NCBI RefSeq assembly: GCF_014202475.1
Contig: NZ_JACHGV010000011.1
Span: forward strand, 126,381 to 190,380
Direction of reading: 5' to 3'
Origin: Streptomyces paradoxus
GTDB lineage: Bacteria; Actinomycetota; Actinomycetes; Streptomycetales; Streptomycetaceae
Length of the DNA: 64,000 nt
This document shows, in pieces, positions 39,909 to 48,773 of this stretch (its first letter is position 1; every line of letters begins with the position of its first letter). The position numbers were made by a program, and so were the translations under genes. Below the pieces are notes generated by a model. It ran no database searches. It was not told where the DNA came from and saw only the letters and a list, made by a program, of their open reading frames with translations.

Positions 39909-39940
39909 GCGGGGCCCGTCGCCGAGGCGAGGGGCCCCGC
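39909..39940 (+). terminator. hairpin terminator after the hemerythrin gene
   Basis: GCGGGGCC pairs with GGCCCCGC, with an inner TCGCC/GGCGA stem. It lies 15 bases after the stop at 39894. The following 230 bases to the next gene hold no other recognisable feature beyond a short CCACACTGTGG inverted repeat near 39961. Confidence 0.6.
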
Positions 39941-40174
39941 TTCCGTGTGCGTGTGAGTAACCACACTGTGGCCCCAAGGCCCGTGCGCGGCGGGGCGTTT
40001 GGGAGGTGCGGGACGGCGGATCAAGGTGCGGTGGAACCGCTTGTCCGGTCCCCTCTGCCACGATGGTCGGCGCCGTACCCGTCGAGGGGAGAACACCGCG
40101 CAGCGCGGCCGGTGTGCCCCACCCCCTCGTCCCCCTTCTCCTGAGTCCTCCGACTCGTCTTCGAGTACCGCACT

Positions 40175-41488
40175 GTGCCTTCCTCCCCCTCCCCTGCCCT
40201 GCCCGCCTCCCGCTCGCCCTGGCGGTCGCTGCGGTACCGCAGCATGCGCTGGTGGTCCGTCGCGAACTTCGTGTCGAACGCGGGTACGTGGATGCAGCTC
40301 ACCGTGCAGAACCTGCTGGTCCTGCAGATCACCGGGTCCGCCGCCGCGACGGGTCTTTCCATGTCCGTGCAGGCCGCGCCGGCGTTGCTGATCAGCGTGC
40401 TGGGCGGGGCCGCCGTCGACCGGTGGCCGCGCAAACTGACGGCGGCCGTGAGCCAGGCGCTGCTCGGCGCGATCGCGTTCACCACGGCCGTCCTCGTGGC
40501 GCTGGACCGGATCGACATGACCTCGCTGATGGTGCTGGCCGCCGTCACGGGTGTCGTGGCGACCGTCGACAACCCGGCGTGCGCGCTGCTGGGCAACGAC
40601 CTCGTGCCCGCGGAGGACGTGCCCTCGGCCATCGGTGTCGGGGCGCTGGTGCACCAGGCGGGCCGCTTGGTGGGAGCGGCCCTGGCCGGTGTGGCGGTCG
40701 GGTTCCTCGGCACTTCGGCCGCGTACTTCGCGAACGGGCTGTCGTTCCTGTTCGTGGCCTCGGTCATCCCGTTCCTGCGCCCCGCCGCCGGAGCGGCCCG
40801 GCACACCGGCCGGGAGCCCGGGGGCACCGGCCCGGACCTGACCGTGCGCGAGGGGCTGGCCTACTTCGTGCGGCGGCCGCGCCTGGTCGCGCTGGCGGGT
40901 GTGACCGGGATCAGCGCGGTGTTCGGCCGCAACTACGGGCTCACCCTGGCCGTACTGGTCACCGGGCCGCTCGCGGGAGGCGCCGGTTCGTTCGGCACGG
41001 TGTCGACCGTGCTCGCCGCCGGCGGCATCCTCGGCGCGGTACTGGGCGCGCGGCTGCGCCGGCCGTCCGTGCGGCTCGTGGGCGCGCTGGCGGCCGCGGG
41101 GGCGCTGCTGCAGGTGGTGGCGGGGCTGTCGCCGTCGCTGGCGGTGCTGATCGTGCTGGTCCTGCCCATGGCCGTCGTGGAATCCGTCTCCGACACCGCC
41201 GGCACGGCCGTCCTGCAGACCGACCCGCCTGCCCACCTGCGGGGACGGGTGCTGGGAGTGTGGGGCAGCATCGGCACGGTGTGGGGCCTGGGCGGCCCGC
41301 CCGCACTGGGCCTGCTCATGGAACTGGCCGGGCCCCGCGGCGCCCTCGTCACCGGCGGACTGCTCATCGCCGGAACGATCGGGACGGGCTCCCTGCTGCG
41401 CAGGCGCCGGGCCGCTTCCGCGCCGGTGGTCCTGCGCAAGGGCGACCACGAGATGCCGGGCCGGCCGGCTCTGACCCCGGCTGCCTGA
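40175..41488 (+). CDS. MFS transporter (enterobactin-exporter/MFS_3-like)
   Basis: The 437-residue protein has 12 predicted membrane helices and the motifs of the MFS_3/EntS-type group: MRWWSVANFVSNAGTWMQLTVQNLLVLQITGSA at the N terminus and AAVDRWPRKL in the first cytoplasmic loop. The central loop (about 200-225) is Gly/Arg-rich. Members export siderophores, macrolides or other small molecules. The gene begins with GTG at 40175. No biosynthetic genes adjoin on the same strand; the heptose cluster is convergent. Substrate unknown. Confidence 0.85.
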   Translation: MPSSPSPALPASRSPWRSLRYRSMRWWSVANFVSNAGTWMQLTVQNLLVLQITGSAAATGLSMSVQAAPALLISVLGGAAVDRWPRKLTAAVSQALLGAIAFTTAVLVALDRIDMTSLMVLAAVTGVVATVDNPACALLGNDLVPAEDVPSAIGVGALVHQAGRLVGAALAGVAVGFLGTSAAYFANGLSFLFVASVIPFLRPAAGAARHTGREPGGTGPDLTVREGLAYFVRRPRLVALAGVTGISAVFGRNYGLTLAVLVTGPLAGGAGSFGTVSTVLAAGGILGAVLGARLRRPSVRLVGALAAAGALLQVVAGLSPSLAVLIVLVLPMAVVESVSDTAGTAVLQTDPPAHLRGRVLGVWGSIGTVWGLGGPPALGLLMELAGPRGALVTGGLLIAGTIGTGSLLRRRRAASAPVVLRKGDHEMPGRPALTPAA

Positions 41489-41663
41489 GCGGCTCTCTGC
41501 CCGGGAGTGAGCCGGGCGCCGCACAGACGGCAGCCAGCGGCCCGCGGTGTCACGGCCGTGCTGCCACCGCCGGCCCACCGGACATCCGGCTCGGCGCCGA
41601 AGGCCCACGACCGGCTCGTCCGACGCACGGCGGACACCGGCGGCAGCACACCGCCCCGCCGCC

Positions 41664-43061
41664 CTACGAACGCGGCGCCGCCTCCGCCGCCACCGCCGCC
41701 CGGCGGGCCAGCAGGGTCGTGGAGCGGCCGTCGAGATAGGGCAGGACCACGGCCTGGCCGCCCCAGGTGCGGAGCACCTCCGCCTCGGGCAGGTCCTGGA
41801 CGGAATAGTCGCCGCCCTTGACCCAGACGTCCGGCCGCAACCGGGCCAGTACCGTCTCGGGGGTGTCCTCCTCGAAGACCGCGACGGCGTCGACGCTGCC
41901 GAGCGCGGCCAGCACACGGGCACGGTCCGCCGCCGGGTTGAGCGGCCGGCCGGGGCCCTTGCGCCGGGCGACGGACGCGTCGGAGTTCAGGCAGACGATG
42001 AGGCAGTCGCCGATGCGGCGGGCGCTCTCCAGCAGGCCGACGTGACCGGCGTGCACCAGGTCGAAGCAGCCCCCGGTGGCGACGACGGTGCCGCCCCGGG
42101 ACCTGACCCGCTCGGCCAGGCCGAACGCGTCGTGCGCGGGCTCGACCGTCGGGCCGGCCGCGGGCTCGGGCCGCCACAGGCCCGGGTTGCCCGCGCCGCC
42201 CGCCGCGACGAAGGCGGCCGCCTCGGCGACGGCCCGTTGTAGCGCCTCCTCGGGCAGCAGGCCGTCGGCGAGGGCCGCCGCCGTCGTGGCGGCGAAGCAG
42301 TCGCCCGCGCCACAGGGGTCCCCGGTGGCCCGGTAGGGCACGGGGACCAGCATCGGGGTGCCGGTGCCCGGCCGGACCAGCAGCACCCCGCGCTCGCCGA
42401 GGGTGACGGCGACACCGGCGGCACGCCAGCGCTCGGCCAGACGGGCCCCTCTCTCGATGAACGCGCCCAGCGTGGTCTCCCCGGAGCCGGGGTGCAGAGA
42501 CCGTGCCTCGGCCGCGTTGGGCGTGACGAGGCGGGCTCCCGGCACGGGCGGGTCGCCGTTCGGATGCGGGTCCCACACCAGGGGGGTGCGGCGGGCGGCG
42601 TCCTCCAGGAGCGGCCGCAGGGCCCCGGCGGTGTGCCGGCCGTAGTCGGCGACCAGGACGGCGTGCGCGCCGGCCAGTGCGTCACGGACCGCGTCACCCG
42701 GTTCACCGGGGATGCCGCCGCCCCGGTCGATGCGGACCACCGGCCGCCCGCCCGCGAGGACGCGGGTCTTCACCGGCAGGGTGCCCTCCAGCGGGATCTC
42801 CAGCAGCCGGACCCGGCCGCGCAGGCCGCGTCGTACCTCCTCGCTGGCCTCGTCGTCGCCGAGCGCGGTCACCAGCGCCACGTCCCGGCCACCGCGGGCG
42901 GCCAGGGCGGCGGCCAGGCCCGCTCCGCCGGGGTGGCTGCGGTCGCCGGTGACGTCGACGACCGGGGCGGGGGCGTCCGGGGAGAGACGGGTGGAGACGC
43001 CCTCGATGTCCTCGTCGAGGAGCACGTCCCCCACGACGACGAGGGGGTGGGGCCCGGTCAT
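41664..43061 (-). CDS. hldE: HldE-like bifunctional heptose kinase/nucleotidyltransferase
   Basis: The 465-residue protein fuses a PfkB/ribokinase domain (residues 1-310) to a cytidylyltransferase-like domain (about 320-460), the arrangement of HldE (RfaE). The kinase part has the catalytic base in DPCGAGDCFAATTAAAL near residue 252; the transferase part has the nucleotide site GGCFDLVHAGHVGLLESARRIGDCLIV and RLRPDVWVKGGDYS. HldE phosphorylates heptose-7-phosphate at C1 and transfers AMP to heptose-1-phosphate. The ATG overlaps the isomerase stop (ATGA). It is the last gene of the heptose operon. Whether ADP is the true nucleotide here is inferred from the family. Confidence 0.87.
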   Translation of the reverse strand: MTGPHPLVVVGDVLLDEDIEGVSTRLSPDAPAPVVDVTGDRSHPGGAGLAAALAARGGRDVALVTALGDDEASEEVRRGLRGRVRLLEIPLEGTLPVKTRVLAGGRPVVRIDRGGGIPGEPGDAVRDALAGAHAVLVADYGRHTAGALRPLLEDAARRTPLVWDPHPNGDPPVPGARLVTPNAAEARSLHPGSGETTLGAFIERGARLAERWRAAGVAVTLGERGVLLVRPGTGTPMLVPVPYRATGDPCGAGDCFAATTAAALADGLLPEEALQRAVAEAAAFVAAGGAGNPGLWRPEPAAGPTVEPAHDAFGLAERVRSRGGTVVATGGCFDLVHAGHVGLLESARRIGDCLIVCLNSDASVARRKGPGRPLNPAADRARVLAALGSVDAVAVFEEDTPETVLARLRPDVWVKGGDYSVQDLPEAEVLRTWGGQAVVLPYLDGRSTTLLARRAAVAAEAAPRS

Positions 43062-43693
43062 GACGTGCTCCCGTGGGTGAGGACCGCGCGGCGTGCCGGC
43101 AGCGCGGACACGGCCGTGTCGAAGCACTCGCACAGCAGGTGCACGGCGACGAGATGGATCTCCTGGACATTGGCGGTGCTGCCCGCGTCGACGCACAGGG
43201 ATGCGTGGGCGGCCTCCGCGAGGGGGTTGGGGCCGCGTCCGGTCAGGGCCCACACGCGCAGTCCTGCCTGCCGGGCGGTCACGGCGGCGGCGATGAGGTT
43301 GGGGCTGCGTCCGGAGGTGGAGAGCAGCATCAGGATGTCTCCCGGGCGGCCGTGGGCGGTGACCTGGCGGGCGTACACGTGGTCGAAGCCGTAGTCGTTG
43401 CCGATGGCGGTCATGCTGGACGTCTCGGCGTGCAGGGCGAGCGCGGAATAGGCGCGGCGTTCCCGGCGGTAGCGGCCGACCAGTTCGGCGGTGAGGTGCT
43501 GGGCCTGGGCGGCGCTGCCGCCGTTGCCCGCGGCCAGCAGCCGGCCGCCGCCGGTGAGGACGTCGGCGAGACGGCCGCCCCAGTCCGCGACCCGGTCCAG
43601 GCCGTGCCTGCGGAACCCTCCGAGGGCTTCCTCAAGGGACCGGCAGTGCAGTCGCGCGGTTTCCAGGACGGGGTGTGCGGGGGGTTCGCTCAT
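43058..43693 (-). CDS. gmhA: GmhA-like phosphoheptose isomerase (SIS domain)
   Basis: The 211-residue SIS-domain protein has the GmhA hallmarks: GGRLLAAGNGGSAAQAQHLTAELVGRY near residue 50-75, TAIGNDYGFDHVYARQV and LLSTSGRSPNLIAA. GmhA converts sedoheptulose-7-phosphate to heptose-7-phosphate, the entry step of nucleotide-heptose synthesis. The glutamate of AEL and a His in the C-terminal segment (NVQEIHLVAVHLLCE) are the expected catalytic residues. The ATG at 43693 is the first start compatible with the family length. The gene is coupled by ATGA to hldE and lies 108 bases after the GT4 gene. Confidence 0.88.
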   Translation of the reverse strand: MSEPPAHPVLETARLHCRSLEEALGGFRRHGLDRVADWGGRLADVLTGGGRLLAAGNGGSAAQAQHLTAELVGRYRRERRAYSALALHAETSSMTAIGNDYGFDHVYARQVTAHGRPGDILMLLSTSGRSPNLIAAAVTARQAGLRVWALTGRGPNPLAEAAHASLCVDAGSTANVQEIHLVAVHLLCECFDTAVSALPARRAVLTHGSTS

Positions 43694-43800
43694 GTCGATC
43701 GGGCGTCCCGCCGTGGGGGCGGCGGTGAACCCGCACCTCCTTCGGATGTCGGACGTCGGACGTCGGAGCCTGGCGGCTGCCGTCGGGCGGGGCCGGCCGG

Positions 43801-45078
43801 TCAGCCGGCCCGGGTCGCGGCGGCATCGGTGTCGAGGACTTCGCAGTAGGCGGCCTCGGTGGCGGCGGCGACCTGTCCCCAGCCGTAACGGCTCAGGACA
43901 CGCCGGCGGCCGGCCGCACCGCAGGCCGCGCGGGCCGCCGGGTCGGCGAGCAGTGCGGCGACGGCAGCGGCCAGGGCCTCCGGGTCGCGGGGCGGCACCA
44001 GCCGCCCGGTTCCGGGGTCGGCGACCGTGTCGAGCTGCCCGCCGACCGCGCTGGCCACCACGGGCACTCCGCAGGCCATGGCCTCCAGCGGGACGATGCC
44101 GAAGGGTTCGTAGTCGGCGGGGCACACGACGACGTCCGCGGAGCGCAGCAGCGGCGGCACCTCCTCGCTGCAAAGGGCGCCGGTGAAACGGACGCGGTCG
44201 GCGACACCCGCGTCCCGGGCGATGCCGCGCAGCCGCCGCACCTCCGGGTCGCCGTCGAGCCGGCCGGCGGGCGGCCCGCCGACCACGACCAGCTCGGTGC
44301 CGGGCAGCCGGGCCAGCGCTGCGACGGCGACGGCGACGCCCTTGCGCGGCACCAGCCGGCCCACCTGGAGGATCCGGTGGGGGTACGGTCCGCGCGGCGC
44401 GGCCGGGCCCTTCGGGGTGAACCGGTCGGTGTCGACGCCGCACGGCACGATGCCGACCTGGTGCGGGGGAATGCCCATGAGGGCCAGTTCGCGGGCCTCG
44501 TCCCGGCAGGTGGCGATGACCCGGTCGCAGCCCAGCCCCACCTCGGTCTCGCCGGGGATCCGCTCCGGCGGGCTGGTGTCGGCGAGCCGCTGGTGCCGCC
44601 GCTTCACCGTGCCGAGGGCGTGGTAGGTGTGCAGCAGGGGCAGGCCGTGCTCGCGGGCCGCACGCAGGGCGGCCAGGCCCGACATCCAGTAGTGGGAGTG
44701 CACGACGTCGGGGGCCCAGGTGCGCCAGCCGCGGGCGAGGTGGCGGCCGAACTCGTCCATGTGCGGCAGGAGAGCGTCCTTGGGGAGCGGCTCGGCAGGC
44801 CCGGCGGGTACGTGGTGCACCTCCACGCCGTCGCGCAGCTCCACCCGGCAGGGCAGGTCGGTTGAGTCGCGGCGGGTGTGGACGGTGACGCGGTGGCCGC
44901 GGTCGGCCAGTGCGGCGGCGAGGCAGGCGACGTGGACGTTCTGCCCGCCGGCGTCGACACCGCCGAGTGCGGCCAGGGGGCTGGCGTGCTCGGAGACGAG
45001 CGCGATCGCGAGGACGCCCGGGTCGAGCGGGTCGCCGCCGAGCGGTCCGCCGGGGAGGGGGCTGAGGGACGGGGTCAT
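43801..45078 (-). CDS. GT4-family glycosyltransferase
   Basis: The 425-residue enzyme has a two-domain GT-B fold. The N-terminal sugar-binding loop GGVDAGGQNVHVACLAAALADRGHRVTVHTRR resembles sucrose-phosphate synthase and MshA-type transferases. The C-terminal donor-binding motif EPFGIVPLEAMACGVPVV has the E-x7-E pair that grips the nucleotide sugar. GT4 enzymes retain anomeric configuration. Its ATG overlaps the next upstream gene's stop (ATGA at 45075-45078). The donor could be the cluster's nucleotide-heptose or a common sugar. Confidence 0.87.
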   Translation of the reverse strand: MTPSLSPLPGGPLGGDPLDPGVLAIALVSEHASPLAALGGVDAGGQNVHVACLAAALADRGHRVTVHTRRDSTDLPCRVELRDGVEVHHVPAGPAEPLPKDALLPHMDEFGRHLARGWRTWAPDVVHSHYWMSGLAALRAAREHGLPLLHTYHALGTVKRRHQRLADTSPPERIPGETEVGLGCDRVIATCRDEARELALMGIPPHQVGIVPCGVDTDRFTPKGPAAPRGPYPHRILQVGRLVPRKGVAVAVAALARLPGTELVVVGGPPAGRLDGDPEVRRLRGIARDAGVADRVRFTGALCSEEVPPLLRSADVVVCPADYEPFGIVPLEAMACGVPVVASAVGGQLDTVADPGTGRLVPPRDPEALAAAVAALLADPAARAACGAAGRRRVLSRYGWGQVAAATEAAYCEVLDTDAAATRAG

Positions 45079-46040
45079 GAGCACACCTCCGTGATCAGGC
45101 GCTCCCAGTCGGCCAGGAAGCGTTTGAGCCCGTAGCGTTCGAGGGCGGCCTGCCGGGCGCGGGCTCCGTCCGCGGCCGCCGCCTCCGGTTCGTGGAGGTA
45201 GCGGCGGGCGGCGCGGGCCAGGACGTCGGGGCGGGTGGTCAGGGTCCCGGCGGCGGGCGGGACCGCCTCGACCGCCTCGGTGGTGGCGAGCGCCAGCACG
45301 GGCAGACCGAGGTGCATCGCCTCCAGCAGGGACAGACCGAGGGAGGTCCAGCGCACCGGGTGCAGGTACATGCGGCGTTCGGCCAGGGCCGTGTGCAGCT
45401 CGCTCTGGGGCAGATCGGCCGTGCGGCAGCGGTCGGCCGGCAGGCCCAGGTGTCCGGCCAGGTCCTCGGTACCCATGCCGAAGACGTCGAGCGGCACGGC
45501 CTCGGCCAGGGCGGGCAGCAGGTCCGTTCCCGTGTGGCGGGCGCGCCGGACGGGTTCGTTGACGACGACGGCGGCACGGGCGAGCCTGCCGGTGTAGCGG
45601 TGGCCGGGGTCGACGATGCCGTGCTCGATCACCTCGGTGCGGGTGGTTCCGCAGTCCCAGAACAGCCGGTTGAAGTGGGTCACGTGCACGAGCGTCAGGT
45701 CGTCGCGTCCGGCGCACGGGTGCCGGGTGTCCGGCACGTCGCCGTCGGGCGCGTTGTGCTCCAGGTACACCGCGGGCACGTCCTGGCCGGGGCGGCGTCC
45801 GCCGAGCCACCGCTGCGCCAGCTCCCGCTCGTGCGGCCGCTGGAGAAGGACCAGGTCGACCGGCGTGTCACGGAGTTCGTCGGGAGTGACCTCGCGGACC
45901 GAGGCCGGCCAGGCGAAGGTGCGGGCCCGGCCGAGGCCGTCCGGGCCGCGGCCGGGGGTGACCGGGACGAGGTAGGTGTGCGGGCCCTGGACGAACGCGG
46001 TGGTCCAGGAGCCGTGCACGTGCCACAGCAGGATGTTCAT
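45075..46040 (-). CDS. glycosyltransferase (GT-B fold)
   Basis: The 321-residue protein begins with NILLWHVHGSWTTAFVQGPHTYLVP, a start common to a group of actinobacterial glycosyltransferases found in such clusters. The C-terminal donor site is visible as HPVRWTSLGLSLLEAMHLGLPVLALATTEA, ending with RYGLKRFLADWERLI. The middle (VHVTHFNRLFWDCGTTRTEVIEHGIVDPG) contains the domain hinge. It is shorter than usual GT4 enzymes. Both ends overlap the neighbouring genes by 4 bp, so it is expressed with them. Acceptor and donor are not known. Confidence 0.8.
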   Translation of the reverse strand: MNILLWHVHGSWTTAFVQGPHTYLVPVTPGRGPDGLGRARTFAWPASVREVTPDELRDTPVDLVLLQRPHERELAQRWLGGRRPGQDVPAVYLEHNAPDGDVPDTRHPCAGRDDLTLVHVTHFNRLFWDCGTTRTEVIEHGIVDPGHRYTGRLARAAVVVNEPVRRARHTGTDLLPALAEAVPLDVFGMGTEDLAGHLGLPADRCRTADLPQSELHTALAERRMYLHPVRWTSLGLSLLEAMHLGLPVLALATTEAVEAVPPAAGTLTTRPDVLARAARRYLHEPEAAAADGARARQAALERYGLKRFLADWERLITEVCS

Positions 46041-47098
46041 ACGGCCGCTCCTCGCTCGGTGTGTTCTCCCCGGTCGGCCGGGTGGTCCGTGAGGGCCGCC
46101 ACGGCGGCGAGCACCTCGGCGTCGCCGATGCCGTCGAGGCAGGGGTGTCCCGGCACCGGGCAGTGCCGAGCCCTGGTGTCCGCGCACGCGGCGTGCGGGT
46201 CGCCGAGCAGGACGTGCGGTACGCCGTGGGGGGCCCACCGTTCGGCCGGCACGACCGGCGCGAAGAGGCTGACGACGGGGGTGCCCACGGCGGCGGCCAG
46301 GTGCGCCGGGCCGGTGTTGCCGGCCACCACGGCCCGGGCCGCTGCCAGGACCCCGGCCAGCTGCGGCAGGTCGGTGGCGCCGCCGAGGTCCAGGGCGTGC
46401 CGCCCGGCGACCCGGGCGGTCAGCTCGCGCTCGGCGCGCCCGCCGGTGACGACCACGCGGTGCCCCGCCGCGGACAGCGCGGCCGCGGCACGTGCCGCCC
46501 GGCCCGGTGTCCAGGCCCGTGCGGGCACGGCAGCGCCGGGATGGAGGACGACGTACGGTCCGGGGCCGGTGAGGTGGGTGGTGCGCGGGGGCGGCAGGAC
46601 GCGCAGCCGGCCGTCGTCGCCGTGCGGGAGCTCGAAGCCTGCGGCACGGGCCAGGTCGAGGGCGGCCAGGGCCTCGTGGCGGCGTGGACGTCTGCGGTGC
46701 CGCAGGTCGAGGAGCGCGCCCGGGTAGTCCTCGCAGTCGGCGGCGGTCCGTCCGATCCCGGCCAGCTTCAGCAGGAGGGCGATCGGCAGCGGGCTCTGGT
46801 GGTACGACACCAGCACGATCGCCCGGTCGAAGCGGCCCGCCGTGAGCGTTTCCATCAGCTGCCGGGTGGCGGCCCGGGTGACCGGCGGCGGCTCCAGGCC
46901 GACCCAGGGGGCGTCGTAGGTCAGCACGTCGTCGACGCCGGGCAGCATCCGTCCGGCCGGGGCGCTCTGAGGTCCGCAGAGCAGCGCGGTGTACGAGGAA
47001 CCGGCGGCGACGGCCCGCACGGCGGGGCCCGCCAGGAGTACGTCTCCGGAGCTGTCGAGGCGGACCACGAGGGTGCGGGGAAGGCGGGTGGGCGTCAT
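46037..47098 (-). CDS. GT9-family (heptosyltransferase-like) glycosyltransferase
   Basis: The 353-residue product matches GT9 enzymes such as the ADP-heptose:LPS heptosyltransferases. Evidence is TLVVRLDSSGDVLLAGPAVRAVA at the N terminus, PYVVLHPGAAVPARAWTPGR in the middle, and the donor-binding GNTGPAHLAAAVGTPVVSLFAPVVPAERWAP. In Gram-negatives GT9 builds the LPS inner core, but a Streptomyces has no LPS, so the acceptor must be something else (a wall glycopolymer, a lipid or a secreted compound). The gene overlaps both neighbours by 4 bp. Confidence 0.87.
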   Translation of the reverse strand: MTPTRLPRTLVVRLDSSGDVLLAGPAVRAVAAGSSYTALLCGPQSAPAGRMLPGVDDVLTYDAPWVGLEPPPVTRAATRQLMETLTAGRFDRAIVLVSYHQSPLPIALLLKLAGIGRTAADCEDYPGALLDLRHRRRPRRHEALAALDLARAAGFELPHGDDGRLRVLPPPRTTHLTGPGPYVVLHPGAAVPARAWTPGRAARAAAALSAAGHRVVVTGGRAERELTARVAGRHALDLGGATDLPQLAGVLAAARAVVAGNTGPAHLAAAVGTPVVSLFAPVVPAERWAPHGVPHVLLGDPHAACADTRARHCPVPGHPCLDGIGDAEVLAAVAALTDHPADRGEHTERGAAV

Positions 47099-47703
47099 CG
47101 CGGCTCCCGGGCCGCGACGGCCGGGGCAAGGACGAGACGCACGGCCGCCCGCAGGTCCGGTGCCGTGGCCTCGGCCTCTGCCGCCTCCTCGGCACGGGTG
47201 ACGGCCGTGGGGACCAGAACTCCACGGGCCCCCGCGGCCCGCGCCGCCTCCATGTCGGCTCCGATGTCGCCGATGACGGCGGTGCGTTCCGGCGGGACGG
47301 CGAGCCGGCGGCACGCGGCCAGGATCAGGCCGGGGGCCGGTTTGCGGCAGTCGCAGCCCTCCTCCGGCGCGTGCGGGCACACGGCCCAGACGGCGAACGG
47401 CCCGAGCAGCTCCTCCACCCGCAGCCGTACGGCCTCGACGTCGCGGCGGGTCAGCAGGCCCCGGGCCACGCCCGACTGGTTGGTGACGACACCGACGGGC
47501 ACCCCGGCGGTGCGCACGGCGTCCACGGCCTCCCGGGCACCGGGCATGAGCGCGACCCGCGACGGGTCACCGTTGTAGGGGACGTCGGCGACGAGCGTGC
47601 CGTCGCGGTCGAAGAGGACGGCCGCGGGCAGCGGGCCGCCCGGATCGCAGTAGCGCTGACGCACGTCCCCGGGGAGCAGCCAGGGGCCGGGGGGCGGCGT
47701 CAT
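47095..47703 (-). CDS. gmhB: GmhB-like heptose bisphosphate phosphatase (HAD-IIIA)
   Basis: The 202-residue HAD enzyme shows FDRDGTLV (nucleophile and acid Asp), PYNGDPSRVALMPGAREAVDAVR, TNQSGVARG and the zinc-binding CPHAPEEGCDCRKPAPGL, which is characteristic of GmhB and absent from most HADs, then IGDIGADMEAA. GmhB removes the C7 phosphate of D-glycero-D-manno-heptose-1,7-bisphosphate between the two HldE steps. Histidinol-phosphate phosphatase is a related alternative, but the neighbourhood of gmhA and hldE homologues favours the heptose role. Coupled by 4-bp overlaps on both sides. Confidence 0.87.
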   Translation of the reverse strand: MTPPPGPWLLPGDVRQRYCDPGGPLPAAVLFDRDGTLVADVPYNGDPSRVALMPGAREAVDAVRTAGVPVGVVTNQSGVARGLLTRRDVEAVRLRVEELLGPFAVWAVCPHAPEEGCDCRKPAPGLILAACRRLAVPPERTAVIGDIGADMEAARAAGARGVLVPTAVTRAEEAAEAEATAPDLRAAVRLVLAPAVAAREPR

Positions 47704-48773
47704 GACCGCAGCCGTTCCCGGGCCGCCGGGCGGGACCCGAGTGTCGGCTCTCCGCTGCCGGACGGGGTGTACGGCAGGGCCTTGCGGTGGACGACGCGCC
47801 CGCGCAGCCAGTGCCAGGTCGCGGCGGGCGGGACGAGGGCGCTGGTCACCGTCATGGTGAGCACCTCGTCGCGGGTGCCGGGCCCGGGCAGGATGCGGGC
47901 GAGGGCGAACTCGGCGGTGCCGGCGAGCCACGCGGCGGCGCAGACCGCGGCGGCCCCGTGCCGGCCGAGCAGGGCGCAGCCGAGCGCCGACGCCCCCGCC
48001 CCGGTCACCGCCAGGTGCAGGGGCAGGCGCCCGCGGTGGGCCTCCGCACGGCGCCACCAGTGACGGCCGTGCAGCCGGGTCATCAGCACGTCGTCGGCGT
48101 TGCCGGCCTGGAGGCGGACGGAGATCCAGCGCCCGGCCTGCCGTACGGGGTGGGTGGTGGTGCGACGGCCGGTGGTGAGGGTCCAGCCGGCGTCGAGCGT
48201 GCGCAGGGCGAGGTCGGCGTCCTCCCGGAAGGCCCGGCGGAAGCGTTCGTCGAATCCGCCGACGGCCGCCAGCGCGTCCCGGCGGTAGGCCATGTCGGCG
48301 GTGATCCAGCGGGCGTCGGCGAGACCGGCCGTGTTGCGTTCCCAGTCGGTGGGGCGCCGGCCGGCGGGCAGGGGCACCTCGATGCGGGCGGTGATGCCGG
48401 CGGTGCGCGCGGTCGCCGCCGCCAGGTCGAGGGTGAGGTCGTCGCCCCAGGTGGGACCGGGTACGACGTCGTCGTCGAGGAAGACGATCCAGGGCACGTC
48501 GCCGGCGGCCCGCCAGCCGAGGTTGCGTGCGGCGGCGGGTCCGCGGGCCCGGCCGGGCACGACGACGGTGCGCGAGCGCAGGGACGGCGGGACGACGGCG
48601 GTGAGGGCGATCCGGTCCGTGCCGGGCCGGTCGTCGACGAGGACGATCCGGGCCGGGCCGGGCCCGGTGGCCTCGGCGAGGGCGTGCAGGCAGGCGCCCA
48701 GGCTGGGCCGTCCGAGAGTCGGGATCACCACGGCGTACTCGGCTGCGGGCGGCGGGGCGCCGGGTGCGGTCAT
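47700..48773 (-). CDS. GT2-family glycosyltransferase with C-terminal hydrophobic region
   Basis: The 357-residue protein has a GT-A fold domain (1-250) with YAVVIPTLGRPSLGACLHAL at the start, the metal-binding FLDDDVVPGPTW and the acceptor-site AFREDADLALRTLDAGW. The C-terminal 100 residues contain hydrophobic stretches (HLAVTGAGASALGCALLGRHGAAAVCAAAWLAGTAEFALA) that may hold it to the membrane. The ATG at 48773 overlaps the carbamoyltransferase stop as ATGA; the ATG at 48782 is an alternative adding three residues. Donor and acceptor unknown. Confidence 0.85.
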   Translation of the reverse strand: MTAPGAPPPAAEYAVVIPTLGRPSLGACLHALAEATGPGPARIVLVDDRPGTDRIALTAVVPPSLRSRTVVVPGRARGPAAARNLGWRAAGDVPWIVFLDDDVVPGPTWGDDLTLDLAAATARTAGITARIEVPLPAGRRPTDWERNTAGLADARWITADMAYRRDALAAVGGFDERFRRAFREDADLALRTLDAGWTLTTGRRTTTHPVRQAGRWISVRLQAGNADDVLMTRLHGRHWWRRAEAHRGRLPLHLAVTGAGASALGCALLGRHGAAAVCAAAWLAGTAEFALARILPGPGTRDEVLTMTVTSALVPPAATWHWLRGRVVHRKALPYTPSGSGEPTLGSRPAARERLRS